Part shown: one piece after another, positions 52,023 through 63,078 of the stretch
Layout: every line of letters begins with the position of its first letter
How positions within the stretch are numbered: position 1 is the stretch's first letter
Source of the DNA: Clarkia xantiana subsp. parviflora
Taxonomy: Eukaryota > Streptophyta > Magnoliopsida > Myrtales > Onagraceae
Length of the DNA stretch: 64,000 bases
Assembly (NCBI GenBank): GCA_036873135.1
Contig: JAPTYO010000018.1
Span: forward strand, 2,108,001 to 2,172,000
Reading direction: 5' to 3'
Made by a program: the position numbers and the translations under genes
Notes under the pieces: generated by a model
The model's database searches: none
What the model saw: only the letters and a program-made list of their open reading frames with translations
Told to the model about the DNA's origin: nothing

Positions 52023-54435
52023 AGACCATGTTAATTAGTCAGTTTAGGTCTAAATTAATTAGATAGCATGTTTTAATAAGTATATGTGTATGACATGTAA
52101 TTACTAAATTATACCATGATTTTGAGCATGTTTAGTTTTATTTAGATTTTATCTCAAATAGGAGTTGTAGATGCTTAATAGTTTTTTTTAGGTTTAAAAT
52201 TGTTGTTAATAATAGTTTCGCATAAAAATTAGTTTAGTTTTTTTTTATATAACGTTAGATTAACCTGACGTAACACATGTTTAAGTTCTAGAATTGGCAA
52301 ATAGGTTAATTAAGTACCGAAAGAGTGTGATTAGAAAAAATATTTTTTTTAATTCGAAACAGAACCCCCGAACTCAAATTTTGGATCGCAGACCGATTAA
52401 TTTATTTAGATATTTAATTCGTTATTTACCTAGGTAATTTTGGCTTTTAGTTAACTGTAATATGCTTGTAGCGACTCTTTTAAAATACATATATTTTCAA
52501 AACTTTTATTCGCTTTAGTTAGATTTAGGTCTGACAACCCATAAATCATCATATTTCCTTTTCACTTTACCATTATCATGTTTACAGTAACTAACTAGAT
52601 GAAAACTGATTAAAATTAGAAACCCAGTGGAGTTTATGGAATATTTAATTTATAAGACGTTTTTTTCTTAAATTATAAGAGTGTCCATATGTTCAAAACT
52701 TAATAATTAACAATGGATTAAATTAATGTTTAGTACCAGATTTTTAAGATGGTTGTGTAATTTTTTTCATCATCATCACCGTCACCAACCATCATGCCTC
52801 GTGCTTGTTCGTGTAAGATGAGCATGCATGCATTGGCCAAGCCCATCGATCGTGCCAAAATCCCGTCTCAAAATGAGGAAAGAATACTACTCGATATTTT
52901 ACACTTTCCGTATCTACTTATGGGCGTCCAGATGGATGTAACGTGATATTTACTTAATAAAGTAAGACGTGATATTACCTGTGATTATAAGTAATTTGAA
53001 TTACTTAATATAATGTGAAGGAAGGTATGCAGATGACAGGCACGAAGCAAGGAAGTACGATAAGAGGGGGCAAAATTTATTTTAATTATGCAATAATAAA
53101 AAAAAAAATATACATTATATATTATTAAAATAATCAATCAAATCAATTAAGTAAAAAAATTAATATTTCTATTCGGACTTTATATTAATCATTTGGAGGA
53201 GAATTCATGATTCTCTTTATTAAGCTATAATCCGCATATTTTTTGTTTCAAGTGAACGACGGTAGTTTTAATGAGATAGCTTCTTCACTTCACTTTCTTT
53301 TGATTAGAAATTATCCATATTTATTAAAATCACAGTAAAGTTTTGATTTTTAAAATTTAGAAAATAATTGAATTTCGATTAACATCTTTTTAAAAGAAGA
53401 AAAAAAAACTCAAATTACTAATTAATATTGGCTATCCATCAATCATCCCAAAGATAAAATAATTAATTTATAACATGAAAGAATTTCAAAATTAATTAAG
53501 AATACACAGTTAGTGGCAAAAATAAAAGTTTAACAATCTAGGTCACTTCATTTTTTTCTCAGATAATCACATATAACATTTAATTTTTATTCTAAATTAA
53601 TAATAATAATAATAGCTTAAAAGAGTTTAACAGTTAACACGAATTGTAATATCTAAACTACGTAGCAGTTTCATTCATGTTATTAAGAATTTAATTAAAG
53701 TTAGACAAATCTAAATTACTAATATAATATTACAAAATTAGAGGGAGCAAATTGTTCTATTTCTTTCCAATACAAAAATACACTCTTTACCTAATTCCAT
53801 AGTATAGTTTCATCATTTCATAGAGGCTCAGAGGGGGCAAAGGCCCACCCTCGTCACCATGTGGACTCGTGGGTGGCAGATGATGCTGCTACAACCAAGG
53901 TACGTAGCCCCAAACCAAAAGCCCTATTCTACCATGGTCCCCCAAGACCGTGGATAGACCTAGTCTTACAAAATTACAGTGTTTGGTTGTACTGTATATA
54001 TAGATTGTAACGTTAGATTACATTGTTAATGTGTGTTATAATGTGGCTTTATTGTTATTATAGTAATTTATATGATAGTATATTTATATATTAATATGAT
54101 AATATTTAAAGAAATATAAATTTTGACAAGAACTAACTTCTTAGAATTTATATTTGTGGTTAATATAGTTATTTATGAACACTAAAAATTAAATATTTAA
54201 ACTCAATACGCATAACTATTAAAATGCTATTAAATAAAATATTTTATATCATTTTATAAGATAATTTTCATTAAAAAAATAATACGAAAAAACTTTACTT
54301 GTTACGAAACTAGAGAGTTAATAGAAGAGAGAATATAAGGATGGTTTTATTATCACATATATAAGGCCCGTATATAGGGATTACATAGACTTGGAGAGGA
54401 AGTAAAATCAATACATGGAAAGTCTAAATAGGGAA
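52023..54435. other. AT-rich DNA without recognised feature
   Basis: Strongly AT-rich. No open frame above 60 codons and no repeat of known type. It could be the interior or flank of C-plus, or old intergenic DNA. Confidence 0.5.
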
Positions 54436-54690
54436 GTTGATATATACACATAATATTGAACATCCATACATGTATATTCATAACACTCCCCCTTGGATGT
54501 TCATAAGGGAATTGTCACTCGCTAAAACCTTACTAGAAAAAACCCTGTGGGATAAAAATCTAATAAGGAAAAAGAGTACACAATTATTGATCCCTTTTGT
54601 AAGCTGCCTCGTTAAAAACCATACCGGGAAAACCCAATGGGATAAAACATTGGTTAAGGGAAAAAGAGTGCAGCGATGTAGATTCTCCCC
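54436..54690 (-). repeat. Probable LTR/3' end of a decayed Copia element
   Basis: The sequence around AAACCCAATGGGATAAAACA and CTGCCTCGTTAAAAACCATA is a type often seen in Copia LTRs of plants (my recollection of the pattern, not a search). On the minus strand it follows the purine tract ATCAGGGGGA and the Copia pol end. Confidence 0.55.
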
Positions 54691-54965
54691 CTGATGTTGA
54701 CATAACGTAATGTCATTAAGTCGACGCAATTCATTATTATTCACCAATCTTCAAATTTCGCAGTCGGTATATCTTCTGGAATAAATCCGCACAGACTTGT
54801 TGGATGTTATGTCGCCTTCTTCTAAAAATCGTGGATGAAAAATAACTTGGGAAAATATGTTTCGTCTTGTCTCCTTTGATGTAACATTATTCTTCAATTG
54901 GAGCTATATAACCGGCATTATCTTTAAATATACAAAATAATGGTACATTTCATATATAACTTGCA
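54691..54965 (-). pseudogene. Copia RNase H/pol end, decayed
   Basis: The minus strand reads, with stops and shifts, DNAGYIAPIEE, stop, CYIKGDKTKHIF, then VCADLFQKIYRLRNLK and NNELRRLNDIT. This fits the usual Copia series DNxxxI...YIKGDRTKHI...ADLFTKSLP...GLRRLNDL. The purine tract follows near 54690. Confidence 0.75.
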
Positions 54966-56168
54966 TTTTGCATAGCCAACTGATTTAGGACTTGATTCTA
55001 TCCGATAATAAACTCATGTAATTCGTCCATCAGAGATACATAAATATCTTCTTAACTTTGTTCAAATTTCACTATATTGGGGAAGAACTGGATCTTGCTT
55101 ATAACCAATAATACATCGCGTTCCTTCTAATTAGCAAGATACATTAGCGCTAATGTAGCACTACATAAGGTACTTTTGGACAATTATGTTCTTCACCAAT
55201 CTCACGAGGACGGAAAATATATTTATTCAAATCTATTATTCTTACAACCATTAAGGTAATAGATGTGTTTAGCTATGCAAAATAGCTTTAACACATTTTT
55301 TATAGGACAAAAATATTTTCAATCTCTTAAGTACTCGATCTTCAGGTCGAGCCAAACCTTTGTCCTTTCAATATATTTTGTCTGAATTTTAACATCATCA
55401 ATAAATTGATTGTATTTAAAACTTTTCAGGAGTTTCAATATCTTCAAAATCTCCCCCTCACGTGATACCCCTTTCGGCTATAGCATGATAAATTAATCTT
55501 ATCAAATATCAATTTGCTTTATTCGTATACTTATATTAGTATTCGCTGCAACTTAGCTCAAATGTTGATATAGCTGGGATAATATACCATAAGCAACCCG
55601 TAAATTGTAAAATATTTTTATCATCCAACATTCTTGAGAAATAATTCATGCTAGCATTTTAAATCCTTATGGGATTTTTACGTGGATTTCACTATCAAAT
55701 TAGCCACCCAAATAGGCTATAAAATTATCATATCATGAGACGCATATTAAAACCTTATATGTACTGCCAACATAATAATGTATTTGAAGGTTATTGCTCC
55801 ACCAATGATTCATATAATAATTTTCATCTTTCTACGGAAAAGTCTTTGTACCACGGGTTGTGCCTATCTTACGAGGCAATCTATTTACGCAGAAATTATT
55901 TATATCCACTGGCTATCACATTCTACATTTGTCATGCTCATTGCGTCTTTTCAAACTTTGGTCAATCATGATGATTCTTTGACATATTGAGCTCAAGATC
56001 CTCATCTTGTTTTATGAATTAACTCATGAATAATATTCAAAATTGTTGTCGACAACTTAATATTTTACGGTTCTATCACTTCCTATTAATGACAGAACTC
56101 ATTGAGATCTCTTTATTGTAATCACTTTCAGGTACCTGAACCACTTCTAGGGTTTCATATTTAGCTAA
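54966..56168 (-). other. Decayed Copia interior (minus strand)
   Basis: Upstream of the RNase H piece. AT-rich, many stops. A TGAGGGGGAGATTTTGAAG word on the minus strand (about 55455) is purine-tract-like. RT motifs not identified. The last five bases, GCTAA (56164-56168), would be the A2 target duplication. Confidence 0.45.
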
Positions 56169-56855
56169 TGTTAGATATCTTTCCAATTCGGGTTCGTATT
56201 TACATTTCGAGCCTCGTAAAATATCCCAAAACCCGTAAAAAAACCCTTTCGCGGACACCTAAGTCTAAAACGGTCAGGGATACGCGTAATTCCCGGGCCA
56301 AAGGACTTCCGGATTGCCCTAAGGCGATCCGGAGGTCCGGATTGTTAAACAATCCGGGTAGGTCCGGATTATCGTTTTACCTCGTACGCTCACCCCGATT
56401 AAATTGCCAAGTGCGGGAAGTCGGTGCATACATAGTCCGCCTTGATGACGGTATACGTCTTCCTTACATAGACATCAAGTAGTTCAAAACTGGGCATGAT
56501 CCTTAGGTTCCCTATAAAGAGGGGCCTAGGTCTCCCATTCTAGACAATTCCCTCACTTTTGGACTTGAAATGCTCTGACTTCTCTCTAAGGCTTTCTCTC
56601 TCTAGAAGTGCTAACTTGAGCGTCGGAGTGGGCCCAAACAGCATTCCCCCCTCCCACGCTGGTTACTGCCCCTCGTGCAGGACTCGAAGATCAAGAGCTC
56701 AAGGTCGAGGATTGGGAGTTTAGCTCGGTGATTGTGTATTAAGGATTGCGGCGTTCCCGTCCTTATACATATATCTCGAGCCCGATCGTGAAGGAAGAAG
56801 CCTGTTCGTGAAGGAAAAAGCCCAAAGCTGCCCAAGTGGTGAAACGAACCCAACA
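56169..56855 (+). repeat. 5' LTR of A2
   Basis: 687 bp, TGTTAGATATC...CCCAACA. TATAAAGA at 56513-56520. U5 has GCGTCGGAGTGGG, a hairpin-like AACAGCAT / ACGCTGGTT pair around a C tract, then GCCCCTCGTGCAGG. Confidence 0.88.
56513..56520 (+). promoter_or_regulatory. TATA box of A2 LTR
   Basis: TATAAAGA in CCCTATAAAGAGGGGCC. Confidence 0.65.
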
Positions 56856-56873
56856 TTGGGGGCCGTCTGAAGT
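56856..56873 (+). other. Primer binding site-like sequence of A2
   Basis: TTGGGGGCCGTCTGAAGT, a degraded form of the site in B. Confidence 0.6.
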
Positions 56874-56902
56874 GATTCGAACAAAAAGTCGTGCTGCAAG
56901 CC

Positions 56903-58560
56903 ATGACAGGAAGACGACCAAAGAAGACGGGTGTAAGCAGGATGAAACCAACAAGAAGTCAACCAGGACCTTCTCACATGCCGGACGCAGAATCCACAGC
57001 TTCGTCCATTCCATCCACAAACGCCCCTCCTACACAGTTCATGCCAGAAGATCAGAACAACGTGCCTCCGCAAGAGCAAGGAGCAAGGGTGGATCAAGAA
57101 ATTTCATCAGGAATGCCAGCTGAGGCAACACAGCAACAGCCAATGAACGCAACCAACATGCCTACAGTCACACCGGCAATGATGGCGGCATTGGAAGAAC
57201 TTCTTGCTCTCAGGGAGATCTTAAAGAATCAAGGATATGCTGCGCCTCCACCACCCCCGTGTAATAATGAACAAGCGGCACCAGCCAGAGAAGCGCCATA
57301 TGATGCCAACCAACAAAAACCGCAACACACAAATGAAGTAGAAGATTCTGAAGATGCCTATCAACAGGCCAGGCGGGAGCCAGCACGTTCAGGCACTCCA
57401 AGCGTTGGCATGAAGCAACAAGGAGTAAGATGGAAGCAGCCTCCGGTTTCACAACGCCCACACAAGGAGGATAGCTCTAAATCAACAAGCCATGCGGGCA
57501 CATGCAACGATGGGTGGAGGAAGCCCGCGCACGAAAATGACATCCCAATCACGGGACTCACGGCTAAGGCCTTAGAAGAAATGATTGAGAAAAAAATGAA
57601 GCAATCGAAGATGAAAGGAATACATGCCCTGGAAGAAAATGCATCACATCCGTTCTCTGATGAATTAGTGCACAGTCACGTTCCAGATGCCCTGTACAGA
57701 ATCGGCGGAGAAAAATATAGAGGGAAAGGAGATCCAATCGAGCATGTCCAACAACATGAAGCGTCTCTGCTAGGATGAACGGACAACCCGAATCACATTG
57801 CCATGACATTTTCTAATACTCTCGTTGGAACTGCTGCTCATTGGTTCTTCTTGCTGCCATGCAGAAGCATTACGTCATGGGCATATCTAAAGGTAAATTT
57901 ATTCAAAGATACATGGGAGAGCGCACACTCCTTAAAGGGCCGAACGCGTTGAATGAGGTGACACAGCAAAACGATGATTCGTTAGCAGATTATTACATCC
58001 GCTTCAATCAAAACATCTCAGACATTCAAGGAAACATCACCGAAGGACATGCCTTGGCTGAAAAGATGGCAAGGCGCCTAGCTGAAACGCTTGAAAAATT
58101 AGCGGCGAGGGTAAAAGAATTCGTAGATCTGGACCGATTCAGAGAGCAACATAAGGCAAAAGTTAGTGCAGCTCGCGCTAAAGAGAAGCAAGCAAAACCC
58201 CAACAAGGCCCGCAGCAAGCGAGACAATTCCAGCCCCACAAGAGGCCATACCAGCCCGAATTCCAAAAACCAAAAGAAGTGAACCTGGCAGAGTGCGTTC
58301 CTTTGAATGCACCACTTTCCATAATCCTGAAGAAGATGAAGGAGGATAATATGTGGAGGGAGCCAGCGAACTTCCGAAAGGGGCCACTAGGAAAGCAGGA
58401 AGATAAATGGCGTGAAAACCATGAAGTCTAAGACCATGAAACAAACAGCTGTGTCAGCTTGCGATTTCATATATAAATAACTTCATCCTTAAAGGGGAAC
58501 TCAAGCAACATGTCGACCAAGGCGACAAACGACAAAAGAAGAACCATGCAGAGCAACCCG
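56903..58560 (+). pseudogene. gag of A2 (broken)
   Basis: Starts at ATG 56903 (MTGRRPKKTG). Open to TGA 57776-57778, with a Gln/Pro-rich N-terminus and KMKQSKMKGIHALEENASHP. A one-base deletion near 57890 shifts the frame in the capsid core (KFIQRYMGERTLLK, DDSLADYYIRFNQN). About 48 bp are missing near 58047 relative to A. The knuckle Cys is changed to Arg and a TAA (58429-58431) follows at WRENHEV. The reading then goes on in pieces into the protease frame. Confidence 0.83.
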
Positions 58561-59330
58561 GAAAGGGAAACAAGGGAAAGGAGAAAGTCAATGAAAACCC
58601 ACCACCGCCAAAGCGTTGTGTCATCAACGTAATCCATGGTGGCCCAGCAGCAGGAGGTAGCGTTTCTAACGCCCGGGATGTCTATGCCTCACAGCTTGAA
58701 GTTCTGCCCAAGTACGGAAAGAGGCGGCAGCTAGAGAAGGAAGATATAATCATCCCGTTCTCAGACGCCGACAAGAAACACATAGTGTATCCCCATGATG
58801 ATGCTTTGGTCATAACAATGGACATCAATGGTTTTGACGTGCAGAGGATTCTGGTGGACGGTGGAAGTGCTGCGGATTTAGTGCATATAGAGGTGCTCAA
58901 AAAGATGGGAAAAAAGGAAGCCGGTCTCTCGCCGAGCACGTTTCCGTTGGTTAGTTTCGCAGGAGCGGCAACCTATCCATTGGGCATGATTACACTTCCA
59001 GTGATCCTTGGAGACGGGTGGAAGGAATTGCATATAGATGTCACATTTGTGGTAGTAGACAACCTGGGGGCATCTAACGGCATCCTAGGGAGAACAACGA
59101 TCAACCCACATGACATTGTGCCATCTACAGCCCATCAGAAAATGAAGTTCCTAACTCCTCACGGGATTGGGGAAGTGCTAGGTGATCAGAAAGCCGCACG
59201 AAAGTGCTATGTCAATGCCCTGAGAAAGATGAAACAAGTGTCAATTTCCACGATAGGAGTTGGTGCAAAGAGAAAGTTGTTCGCCTCGAACGACGATGAA
59301 AAAAGAAAGAAGGAAAAGTTATCACCAAGG
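58561..59330 (+). pseudogene. Aspartic protease of A2
   Basis: Continuous with gag in the ancestral frame. Linker VIHGGPAAGGSVSNARDVYA, then YPHDDALVITMDINGFDVQR, active-site ILVDGGSAAD (Asp about 58858) and GILGRTTINPHDIVPSTAHQ. The frame from 58785 stays open through the protease into gag' until TGA 59445-59447. Domain intact as far as I can see. Confidence 0.83.
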
Positions 59331-59941
59331 TCCGAACTTGACAGGATTTTTTGTTCGCCTAAGCGGAGTTTGCTTGATGTTAGACAGGGAGAAGAAGAAT
59401 CCATCATGTCCTACTTCCGGATTTTGCTCAAAATGCAACTGCACTGAGAGCAATCAAGAAGGACGTCATCAACGCATTTTTCCTGAACATGAACGCACCA
59501 ACATTCCTGCTATTCGGAAGGGAATTTGGATGGCGCACAATTAAGACAATGGCATGCTTAAAAGACAGGATGGAGACGCCGGTCTCTTGTGAGCGTGAAT
59601 TGAGATGGGGCACACCTCTCAACGCAAGTGGGGAAGCTCAAACTTCAAGGAAACCAGAAGGCTCAAGCATGGATTATGCCAACATCTTCACACCTTTGAA
59701 CACGGAGGTGGAAGAGATATATGTCAAGCTTCTGGAAAACAAGCTTCCAAGACCACTTGAGCCGGAAACCGCCCTCTTAGGCAGGGATATTGAAGATTGG
59801 TGCCGATATCACCAAACTTGGGGGCATAATACCAATGATTGTTTGACCTTGAGGATGGAGATTGAAGAATTTATTGCGCATGGAGCTCTGGGAAGCTATG
59901 TCGCGAACAACAGTTCTTATCAGCCGCCAAGATATATTTGA
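59331..59941 (+). pseudogene. Second gag-like segment (gag') of A2
   Basis: Follows the protease in the same frame (ELDRIFCSPKRSLLDVRQGE) up to a one-base deletion near 59420, then is open in another frame from 59489 to TGA 59939-59941 (150 codons). The second part has NMNAPTFLLFGREFGWRT, DYANIFTPLNTEVEEIYVKL and an intact second knuckle DWCRYHQTWGHNTNDC (59801-59842), followed by EIEEFI. The second knuckle is better kept here than the first one. Confidence 0.7.
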
Positions 59942-60269
59942 GGGAGATAGACTTTACACTTCTAATCTATCTTTTTCAGTGCACCTTTAGGAATATAAGT
60001 GCAGTTCATGCCTTTGTAATCAGTAGTATTTCGGAAGAAGCAGTCAATAGACGCCTTCCCGCAAAGCCATTGTAAACACGACAAGTATCTAATGATGTTC
60101 AATTTACTTTCGTAGGTACATCTCTACATTATGCATTATACTCTGGATTAACATCAAGTAGAAAACAACGTGCATACTACTCATAATCATCACGCCATGC
60201 AACATATAATAGGCGACATCAGCAAATGCATCTTCAACAAATTCAAAAGCAATATCGTGCAATATTCCA

Positions 60270-60545
60270 AAAAGTGACATGGTTCAATATCCTCAAAAGG
60301 ACAATAACCATGTTCACTTCTTCCAAAAGTGACATGGTGCAATATCCTTCTCAAAAGGACAATAACCATGTTCACTTCTTCCAAAAGTGACATGGTGCAA
60401 TATCCTTCTCAAAAGGACAATACCCATGTTCAAATCTATCAAAAGTAACATGTTGCGACATCCTTTCCAAGAGTACAAACCTCATGTTTACTTCTAAAAA
60501 ATGACATGTTGTGAAATCCTTCGGGCAAATCCTCATGTTCATAGC
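60270..60545 (+). repeat. Tandem repeats in A2
   Basis: About five units of 55-57 bp with AAAAGTGACATGGTGCAATA and TCAAAAGGACAATAACCATG, the first three nearly identical. Confidence 0.85.
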
Positions 60546-60840
60546 CATTCCCTGAATAGAAACAGGATGCGGCAAATGCAATGATGAGACTGATCACCCC
60601 ACCGTGGCGGAAGTCCTCTTATTAGACGACAACCCCACATATCAAAAGTATGCATAATCTCTTAAGGGTTCATACACCATGAAGACTTAAGCCCGAAAAG
60701 GGATAGCTTCGTGTTATACGCTTTTTTAAGCAAAACTTTAACAAAACTCATCAAACCTACAAGTCGAGTCATGTATAACGTTATCTTGCTCTTTAGCATT
60801 TAACGCAAAAACAGCAAAATAAACAAGAGGAATCTTGTAA

Positions 60841-60960
60841 CAACGTCACGTTAGAGTGGAACTAAGAGACGGTATAAACTTAAGTCTTGCTTCGTCAAGA
60901 CGACACTGCTACATGTCAAGTGCCAGTGCCGAGTGCCAAGTGCCCGCGCCAAGTACATTA
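60841..60960 (+). other. Conserved non-coding block of A2
   Basis: Gapless match to 15381-15500 with four mismatches in 120 bases. Confidence 0.75.
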
Positions 60961-61014
60961 CTACTTATAAGACTACAAGTACCTAGCATACGCATCTTGC
61001 CATGCCTTGGGTTC

Positions 61015-61728
61015 TGATAGGTTCCGCTATGGCCGTTAGGCCCTTTAACGGCGAGGAAACGGCGAATAGGCCCGCTGGGCCCTAAATGGAGGTCAAGATG
61101 ACCCAGGTGAAGGGTCCCGACGTAGGGAGTCCCGACGATGAAAGGTCCTGACAGAGTCGGTCCCGATAGGTGAGCTGGAAGCTCCCGATGAGAAGTCTTT
61201 AAGTAGGCCCCGATGACGAATCCCTGAGAATGATTGGCCCTGTCACGATGACGAGGGGCCCCGAGCGGTGACACAACGAGATAACTCTGGAGTCCCCGAT
61301 GTTAGTCGGGACTTGCTATCAGAGGTTAAGGCTGAGATACGCGGGGCGTGGCCGAGATACGCGGAGCGTGGCCGAGATACGCGGGGCGTGGCCGAGATAA
61401 GCGAGATCATGGCCTAGATAGGCGGGATCGTACCCGAGATACGCGGAATACGGGCTAACCACCCCCAACGGTTCACCAAGTAACTGAGGTACCTCTCTGC
61501 CTATACGTTACTTCAGATCAATTACGTTTTGAGATACGTTACTTGAGATTACTGCTTGAGATACGTTACTTGAGATTACTGCTTGTCAGTCCACACGAGA
61601 TACTCATTTAAGCATCGGAGAGGGATTCTGGGTCACCGCCCGGTCTATCCCCTCTTGCAGGATTGCGTGGAGCAAAGGAGCTAGGATCGCCATCAAAGAT
61701 CGTACCGGAGTTCCACCGTGATCCAACA
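61015..61728 (+). repeat. 5' LTR of B2
   Basis: 714 bp, TGATAGGTTCC...CCAACA. It shares the U3 repeats and U5 with B. In place of TATAAAAG it has TATACGTTACTT, followed by two copies of about 27 bp with GAGATACGTTACTTGAGATT (61533-61586). Confidence 0.9.
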
Positions 61729-61746
61729 TTGGCGCCGTTTGTGGGA
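61729..61746 (+). other. Primer binding site of B2
   Basis: TTGGCGCCGTTTGTGGGA, one base different from B. Confidence 0.8.
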
Positions 61747-61764
61747 ACGTAACAAAAAGCTGAT

Positions 61765-63078
61765 ATGCCTTCTAATCGTTCAATGGCGGCTGGCAAGCAA
61801 AGAAGACAAGGACAATCTGGTGGTTCCCGTCATCCTGCTGCGACGACTCTGAATTCACCACCGGAACATGAGGAGGACCAGAACCTTCCCGCTGCCGAGG
61901 TTTCCCAGACAGGGGGGCATAATTAAGGTCCCGAAGATGCTGCTGCCCAGCACCAGGGGAATAGGGAGCAGGAGGCTCCTCCAGTTGCGGACCTGACGAG
62001 GGCTGTGGCAGAAGCCATGTCGATCTTTTTGGCAGCCGTGGAGGCTCTCTTGGATCGGAGAGAGGCTGCGAGGAGGCCAGAGGAGATGCCCCCTCTAGAA
62101 GAGGAAGCGCCCCCACCAGCAGAGGTTCAGAACGTGCAGGAGGCTCAGCCCCAAGGCCAGGGCAGGAGTGGGGAGTCCATTCAGCCAGAGAGATTCGTGG
62201 TTGATGGGCCAGGACCAGTGCAGCACAGGACCATTCCCCTTAATGGTCCCATCACCCCCGATCAGGTGGTGAAGATCGTGAACATCTGCATGGGAGAGCA
62301 GAAGCCGCTGGTGTCGGAGCTGAGGGATCGATCCACCCATCCCTTCGTTCCTCGACTCATAGACACCATTGCCCCGCCAGGGCTGGGTATCCCCACGATA
62401 AAGGAGTACGATGGCGAGGGAGATCCGGTTTGTCATGTCCAGAAGCACCTCATGGCGTGTTCGGGAAGAGCCCCAAATGAAGATATTGTGTGTACGCTGT
62501 TCCCGAACACACTTGGCGAGAGAGCCCTAACCTGGTTCTTCAGTCTGCCCCCAGGCTGCATCACTTGCTGGGCGGATATGCACGACCGCTTCATTCAGCA
62601 GTACCTGGGTCACAGACGTTTGCTGAAGAGTGTGAGGTCCCTGACCCAGGTGGTACAGAGGCCCGACGAGTCACTGGCGCATTATTACCAGCGGTACACT
62701 GCCAGCGTGGCGGAGATTGATGAGGAGATTTCGGAGGGTGAAACCATCTGTACCTTCATTCGGATCCTAACAGCCCCCTACGGTTCCGACCTGATGCACA
62801 GCGTGGCTGAGAAGGCTGTGTGGAATATGGAGGCACTGCAGAAAAGGGTGAAGCGGCAAATAGATGTCCAAGAATCGAAGATAGCCGCTGGAGAGCTTGA
62901 GCCCCCAAAGTCGAATAAGGGAAAGCAGACGGTCAAATCCTTAGACGAGCGTAAGTCGAAGGATAAAACCGAGAGCAGCCGGGGTCGAGGTCGCTCTGAT
63001 CGGAGGGATGATAGGCGTTCCTCGAAAAAGGACAGGCGAGAGGATCATGACATTCCTCTCAACAACTCTATGGCGTAG
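61765..63078 (+). pseudogene. gag of B2
   Basis: ATG 61765 (MPSNRSMAAGKQRR), TAA at 61924-61926 after about 53 codons, then open from there to TAG 63076-63078 in the same frame. Capsid core as in B (ERALTWFFSLPPGCITCWAD, DESLAHYYQRYTASVAEID), basic C-terminus (RSDRRDDRRSSKKDRRED). The frame passes into the knuckle region without the frameshift seen in B, so B2 shows the ancestral gag-pro continuity. Confidence 0.88.

Larger units (their letters stand above)
56169..61014 (+). mobile_element. Element A2: second member of family A, interrupted by B2
   Basis: LTR, primer site, gag, protease, gag' and non-coding region in the same order as A. Cut by B2 at 61014/61015; the remainder lies beyond the window. 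Coding parts look about 80% identical to A by eye. Confidence 0.9.
59942..61014 (+). other. Non-coding region of A2 after gag'
   Basis: Counterpart of 14316-15550 in A. Contains tandem repeats and the conserved block. No gene. The bases before B2 (GGTTC, 61010-61014) would be its target duplication. Confidence 0.7.
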
